Below, in pieces: positions 4,590 to 8,782 of a stretch of DNA of 8,782 nt (positions within the stretch are counted from its first letter, which is position 1; every line of letters begins with the position of its first letter). This stretch comes from DASCNA01 sp036011305 (GTDB taxonomy: Bacteria; Verrucomicrobiota; Lentisphaeria; Victivallales; GWF2-38-69). Under the pieces are notes generated by a model. It had not been told where the DNA came from. It was given only the letters and a program-made list of their open reading frames with translations, and ran no database searches. The position numbers and the translations under genes are program-made. The stretch covers positions 1 through 8,782 of the forward strand of contig DASCNA010000277.1 in assembly GCA_036011305.1 (NCBI GenBank). The letters are read 5' to 3'.

Positions 4590-7331
4590 TTAATATTCTA
4601 CTATATTTCTGCCTGAATTTTGAATGATATCTTTTAGATGGTCATTAAAATCATTTTCTTTTAAAAGGTCTTCCATATCCATATGAAATCTATATTTCCA
4701 GTAATGTTTTGGAATGCTTGGTACATTAATACGTTCATCAGATGGATTTTCTTTTCTTAATTCACCGTTTATTCCTAATAAATCCTGTATTGGAAATACA
4801 GCCCACATACTTGGGGAATTTAAATGATCTTTAATTATCTCTTCACATACCCATGGCTCGCAATAATACGGAGCTTCACCATATTGTCCTAATATTTCAT
4901 TATAATATTTCTGCGCCAGTTCTCTGTCTTCTTCCCACCAGCCTCTTATTGTTGACATGTCATGACATGAAGGAGAACATACAGACATGTAGGGATATTG
5001 ACTTGGAATGCCGAATGTCAGTTTTTCATCTTTAGGCATTCTCTGTATTCTTAAACTAAGTAGGCCAAGTTCATCCATAACACCTGGAACGCATTCTGGT
5101 ACCATTCCCAAATCTTCTCCGCAGACAAGCATATTGGTAGCGCCTGTCAATGCAGGTAGCTTTATCATAGCCTGTTCTTTCCAAAGAGTTTCCTGTCTGT
5201 TATAATAATAATCCAGATAAAGTTCCTGGATTTTTTCCTGCTTATAATGATCAAGTTTTTTATAAGCTGAAGTTTTTTTCAGTTCAATTCTGGGATGATA
5301 ATTCTCTTTCATTTCTTTATCTTCAAAGAACATTCTATTATTCAGCAATTGGGACAGTTTCTTTTTTAACTGAGTAATTTCCATCCTCTCCTGAGCAGTA
5401 AAATCAGAAGAAATTTTGAAATATTCATCTATTAATCGCTGTGTAGCAAACTCCGGTTTTAGATCAAATTTTCCATAACCAATATCATCTAAATATGTAG
5501 AAATAACAGATAAGGCTTCGTTACCGAACAGATTATAAACTACTTCCTGGGTAATCTGAGACTTACAGAAAACATCTTCATCAAAATCTATTCCATTAGC
5601 ATAAAATTCATCTTTTGTTATTGGATGTGCTGGACTGAAATGTCCTAACAAACCGCTTACTGCATCATAAGGTATTTCCCATATCCTGAAAAAACCTAAA
5701 ATATGATCAATTCTATAAGCATCAAAATACTGAGATAGATGTTTTAATCTATTTTTCCACCATCTATAACCATCTTTTGCCATCTCTTCCCAGTTATAGG
5801 TTGGGAAACCCCAGTTCTGCCCGTCTTCAGCATAATCATCAGGAGGAGCACCTGTTTGAGAATCCATATTAAATAGATCAGGATTAGCCCAGGCATCGAC
5901 ACCATTTCTGTTTACACCAATAGGGATATCTCCTTTTAAAAGAACTCCCATACTTCTGGCATATTCAGAAACTTCCAATAACTGTTTATGAAGATGATAT
6001 TGAATATAATAGTGTATTGCTATTTCATCATAATGTTCACTTGACGGATCTACTAATTCATTTATAATATTTACATCATATTTAGAATATTTCTCACCCC
6101 ACTTAGCAAAAACAGCAGTTCCATAAAGATCTCTTAAAAAACTAAAAGCGGCATATGAAGAGAGCCAGTCTCTATTGTCATCAAAGAATTTTTTAAACTC
6201 TCTGCTTTTAAGAAATTCATTCTTATGTATATCATACGCCATTTTATAAATTCTGGACTTCAAATTCATTACAGATTCGTAATCAACAGTTTCGTACGAA
6301 TTAAGAAGTTGAGCTCTTTCCCTAAGAATTTCATTTGTTACTCCAAAAGGCAGCTCTCCCAGTGAATCAAGGTTTAAATATAAAGGATGCAGTGCAGTCA
6401 CTGAGATACCCGAATAAGGATAAGAGTCCATCCAGGTATGAGAACTCACGGTATCATTTACAGGCAATAGCTGTATCATGTTAATTCCAACTCTTTTACA
6501 CCAGTCGACTAAAAGCTTTATATCTTTAAATTCCCCTGCCCCCATACTTGTTTTACTTCTTAAAGAGAAAACAGGTATGGCAACTCCTGTACCGTGCCAT
6601 TCGAGATTAGAATAATTAAAAACTTCATCTACTATATTAATAGAGGTTTCTTTTATATCTGAACAATCAAAAACTCTGTTATCACCTGACTCAAAAGTTA
6701 ACAGTTCTTTTGTTTTAGTATCATAAATCCCATACTTATAAGAAATCGGTGTTTTTGTATTTTTCGTTTCAAGGGTTATCTGCCAATTAGCATGGCTTAC
6801 TTCATCCATCAGTTTTAATTTTGCTTTGTCCCATTTTCCAAGTTCCATACTGTTTCCAAGAATACAAACTTTATGGTCTATAGAAATTTTGGGGACATTA
6901 ATGTTAAACGTAATCATCTTACTTGTTTTTAATTTTTTTATCAGCTCTGTTTTTTGCTTATCTATTTTCCTTTTGAAGATTACATCAGTAAAAGCTGAAG
7001 ATTGTAAAACATCATATGAATTATTTTTTACTCTCCATTTGTCCGAAAGATAAATAAAATCTGGACAGATTATATTAGAGTCATACAGCCTGTTTTTTCC
7101 AAACTCCCATTTAGTATTAGAATTATCTTCATTTACTAATACATACTTGTATTCTAAACTGTTTAGTTCTCTTTTAGTTAAACTAATTTCACACACCCAG
7201 TTGTCATTGTCTTCATATTGCATATTAAGAGCATCTGCAATATTCCAGTTACCCAGTTTTTTTATATTACCTGCAACAACAAGTTTCATTCCCCGGAAAG
7301 TTCTATAGTTAACAGAAAATTTAATTTTCAT
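4590..7331 (-). CDS. malQ: 4-alpha-glucanotransferase, DPE2-type GH77 with two CBM20 domains
   Basis: A 913-residue cytoplasmic enzyme with no signal peptide that transfers glucosyl units between maltose or maltodextrins and larger glucans, releasing glucose. Two starch-binding CBM20-like domains lead: residues about 1-100 (VVAGNIKKLGNWN, then WEFGKNR) and 139-225 (VCILGNSMELGKWD, then FESGDNR). GH77 follows from about 246 (GTGVAIPVFSLRSKTSMGAG). Catalytic residues are visible: nucleophile D542 in YRIDHILGFFRIWEIP, acid/base E739 in VCGEDLGMVPE, and stabiliser D791 in SCHDMSTIRGWW. A ~150-residue insertion between nucleophile and acid/base (about 560-720) is characteristic of the plant DPE2/Bacteroidetes branch; plain bacterial MalQ is only about 500-700 residues. 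ATG 7331 is preferred over TTG 7337 because AGGAG (7346-7342) lies ten bases from the ATG but only four from the TTG. It sits between the permease and the exported glucoamylase, matching a role in intracellular maltodextrin handling. Confidence 0.93.
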   Translation of the reverse strand: MKIKFSVNYRTFRGMKLVVAGNIKKLGNWNIADALNMQYEDNDNWVCEISLTKRELNSLEYKYVLVNEDNSNTKWEFGKNRLYDSNIICPDFIYLSDKWRVKNNSYDVLQSSAFTDVIFKRKIDKQKTELIKKLKTSKMITFNINVPKISIDHKVCILGNSMELGKWDKAKLKLMDEVSHANWQITLETKNTKTPISYKYGIYDTKTKELLTFESGDNRVFDCSDIKETSINIVDEVFNYSNLEWHGTGVAIPVFSLRSKTSMGAGEFKDIKLLVDWCKRVGINMIQLLPVNDTVSSHTWMDSYPYSGISVTALHPLYLNLDSLGELPFGVTNEILRERAQLLNSYETVDYESVMNLKSRIYKMAYDIHKNEFLKSREFKKFFDDNRDWLSSYAAFSFLRDLYGTAVFAKWGEKYSKYDVNIINELVDPSSEHYDEIAIHYYIQYHLHKQLLEVSEYARSMGVLLKGDIPIGVNRNGVDAWANPDLFNMDSQTGAPPDDYAEDGQNWGFPTYNWEEMAKDGYRWWKNRLKHLSQYFDAYRIDHILGFFRIWEIPYDAVSGLLGHFSPAHPITKDEFYANGIDFDEDVFCKSQITQEVVYNLFGNEALSVISTYLDDIGYGKFDLKPEFATQRLIDEYFKISSDFTAQERMEITQLKKKLSQLLNNRMFFEDKEMKENYHPRIELKKTSAYKKLDHYKQEKIQELYLDYYYNRQETLWKEQAMIKLPALTGATNMLVCGEDLGMVPECVPGVMDELGLLSLRIQRMPKDEKLTFGIPSQYPYMSVCSPSCHDMSTIRGWWEEDRELAQKYYNEILGQYGEAPYYCEPWVCEEIIKDHLNSPSMWAVFPIQDLLGINGELRKENPSDERINVPSIPKHYWKYRFHMDMEDLLKENDFNDHLKDIIQNSGRNIVEY

Positions 7332-7341
7332 TATCAAAAAA

Positions 7342-7346
7342 CTCCT
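7342..7346 (-). promoter_or_regulatory. Shine-Dalgarno site deciding the glucanotransferase start
   Basis: AGGAG on the minus strand is spaced ten bases from ATG 7331-7329 and four bases from an in-frame TTG at 7337-7335. The spacing and codon type both favour the ATG, which trims two residues from the longest reading frame. The AT-rich stretch further upstream holds no clear -35/-10 pair. Confidence 0.6.
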
Positions 7347-7403
7347 GTTTATGTTTGAAAATTTATATTATTTACTGATTTGATTGAATATCCCAAATTT
7401 ATA

Positions 7404-7475
7404 TAGTTAGTGAACAGTAAACAGTTTTTCATGTTTAATATAAACTGTTTTCTTGCAGCTACTGATCACTAACTA
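7404..7475. repeat. 72-bp imperfect inverted repeat downstream of the permease gene
   Basis: The outer arms TAGTTAGTGAACAGT (7404-7418) and ACTGATCACTAACTA (7461-7475) pair at 14 of 15 positions. The inner arms AAACAGTTT (7419-7427) and AAACTGTTT (7442-7450) pair perfectly around a 14-base loop, and the right arm carries a 10-base bulge (7451-7460). It begins 13 bases after the permease stop on the minus strand. There is no U-tract after the stem, so it may stabilise the 3' end, attenuate readthrough into the glucanotransferase gene, or be a dispersed repeat. Confidence 0.65.
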
Positions 7476-7487
7476 ATATTAACTTTA

Positions 7488-8741
7488 TTACGCTTCTATA
7501 CTCTTTTTATTCTTATTAATTACATGCACTATGTATATTAGAATTCCCATAATAATTAATATTACAGGAGCAACCATTATGGCTGCCGGCCTACTAACAT
7601 TTTCCCCAATTAAACCGCACCCCATAGTTCCAAGAGGAATCCCAAGCGAACCAATTGTAATCATGAATGAAGTAGCTCTTGGACTGGCATTTCCAATTTG
7701 ATCTAAGCCATAACCCAATATAGTAGGATATAAACACGAATCAACAAGCCCAAGACACGCCATAATTATCATAACTGCAACGATTGTACTTAAATTAAGA
7801 AATATAATCATTAGAATGGCATATATAACAACAGCGATTATGATATATTTAAAAGGTTTCATTTTGGGCAGTATATATTTACCAATAACAAATCTACCTA
7901 TGAGTTGAGTTAATCCAAATGTAAAAAGAGCAGTACCAGAAATTTCAATGGCAAACTTAAGGTTGAGCATTAAATAAGGTTGAGAAAAGTAATAAATAAT
8001 CTGTTCAGTATAAAGTAACATGAAAAATACTATTGCTGTTATTATTAAAGGACCCGTAATAAATTTTTTCTTTGCAGCTTTATCTTCACTTTTGGCTTTT
8101 TGCTTGGCAGCTGTATGTTTGTCAACAAGTTCCTGAACGTTAAGAAGCAATAAAGCAATAATGAATATCACAAATAATGAAGTGATGGTTATGAAAACGT
8201 ATCTCCAACCAAGATTCGCTACTATAAAGCCAATAGCAAGCGGACTTAACATATAACCTATTGAGAAGAATGCTCCTGCAATACTGAGCCGTGTTTCGCT
8301 ACAGTCTCCCTTCCCAACAGTCCCCATCACCATGTAATAACAAGAAACTAGAATGAAACCGGTAGCAATGTTAGCTAAAAATGTCATAGATGTATAAATG
8401 TATATATTAGGCGATATTATAGCGCATAACGATGCTATGATCATTATAATACCTGCCAGTAGAAGCGTGTTCTTGCCTTTTATTTTTGAAATTACTAATC
8501 CACCGAATGCCATTGCAAGGATTTGCCCCCACATACCAAAAGAATCATAGAATACAATCATAGAAGCACTGATACCGAAATGTCCTGATACCGGAACAGT
8601 CAACATACCGAAAATAGCTGCTTGAAATCCACCAAAGACAAAAGCAATTATAATTATTACAAAAGCTTTAATTACATCTGTTTTAGTTGGAAATATTCGT
8701 ATTCCCTCTCCTGAATTTGCACCTGTTGTTACTTGAGCCAT
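7488..8741 (-). CDS. MFS permease, FucP/TsgA-like, possibly a sugar transporter
   Basis: A 417-residue integral inner-membrane protein with about 12 hydrophobic segments: roughly 25-48, 62-83, 92-110, 116-138, 155-174, 181-200, then 230-251, 266-286, 298-315, 318-340, 355-378 and 384-406. The halves are joined by a Lys-rich cytoplasmic loop (about 201-228), the normal major facilitator layout. GLVDSCLYPTILGYGL (331-346) resembles the G-x-x-x-S-x-x-(F/Y)-P-T signature of the fucose:H+ symporter/TsgA group. GRFVIGKYI (282-290) fits the conserved loop before TM9. The substrate cannot be read from sequence; adjacency to two alpha-glucan enzymes makes glucose or a maltosaccharide product plausible, but that is inference. 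The start at 8741 is supported by AGGGGG several bases upstream, similar to the AGGGGA before the glucoamylase. It is the first gene of the minus-strand cluster; its promoter would lie at or beyond the right window edge. Confidence 0.85.
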   Translation of the reverse strand: MAQVTTGANSGEGIRIFPTKTDVIKAFVIIIIAFVFGGFQAAIFGMLTVPVSGHFGISASMIVFYDSFGMWGQILAMAFGGLVISKIKGKNTLLLAGIIMIIASLCAIISPNIYIYTSMTFLANIATGFILVSCYYMVMGTVGKGDCSETRLSIAGAFFSIGYMLSPLAIGFIVANLGWRYVFITITSLFVIFIIALLLLNVQELVDKHTAAKQKAKSEDKAAKKKFITGPLIITAIVFFMLLYTEQIIYYFSQPYLMLNLKFAIEISGTALFTFGLTQLIGRFVIGKYILPKMKPFKYIIIAVVIYAILMIIFLNLSTIVAVMIIMACLGLVDSCLYPTILGYGLDQIGNASPRATSFMITIGSLGIPLGTMGCGLIGENVSRPAAIMVAPVILIIMGILIYIVHVINKNKKSIEA

Positions 8742-8782
8742 AATTATCCCCCTGAATTATTAGTTATTACTAAATTTCTATA

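Noticed and set aside
6826..7053. 75-codon plus-strand frame over the CBM20 region
   Set aside because: Antisense shadow of a well supported domain; the hydrophobic stretch comes from the reverse complement of Lys/Asn-rich codons.

Overview
The window is AT-rich bacterial DNA, roughly one third G+C by eye, with long spacers and strong Shine-Dalgarno sites of the AGGAG/AGGGG type. One protein has an export signal peptide and all the genes read as standard bacterial. Gene content fits a fermentative, probably host-associated Gram-negative bacterium that uses starch or glycogen. The plant/Bacteroidetes-type CBM20-CBM20-GH77 enzyme and the reduced YchF-like protein suggest a lineage such as Lentisphaerota/PVC or Elusimicrobiota. 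That placement is a guess; no rRNA or other taxonomic marker is present.

Left part (1-1380, plus strand): a 57-codon orphan ORF with a strong ribosome binding site is followed by a one-component regulator (XRE helix-turn-helix plus PAS domain). Immediately after its stop lie recognisable but broken pieces of a further PAS domain, with in-frame stops and a frameshift. The regulator therefore looks like the shortened survivor of a longer tandem-PAS protein. A textbook intrinsic terminator closes the unit at 1341-1376.

Middle (1381-2665): a C-rich patch holds four degenerate ~28-bp direct repeats, each opening with CCTATCC. It is followed by ~360 bp of AT-rich spacer. Next comes a plus-strand gene for a shortened YchF-like protein that keeps the helical region and C-terminal TGS domain but has lost the P-loop. 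It ends at tandem hairpins in the convergent space before the next gene.

Right part (2666-8741, all minus strand, transcribed right to left): an MFS permease of the FucP/TsgA-like kind, a cytoplasmic DPE2-type 4-alpha-glucanotransferase (malQ-like, two CBM20 domains), and an exported GH15 glucoamylase. The inferred pathway is extracytoplasmic release of glucose or short glucans by the glucoamylase, uptake possibly by the permease, and intracellular rearrangement of maltose or maltodextrin by the glucanotransferase. The spacers in this cluster (150 and 196 bp) hold palindromic elements without U-tracts, which look more like dispersed repeats than terminators, so a single operon is not proven.

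No rRNA, tRNA, CRISPR array, transposase or phage gene was seen. The most unusual items are the P-loop-less YchF relative, the eroded PAS tail, the ~28-bp repeat patch, and two carbohydrate enzymes with eukaryote-like architectures side by side.
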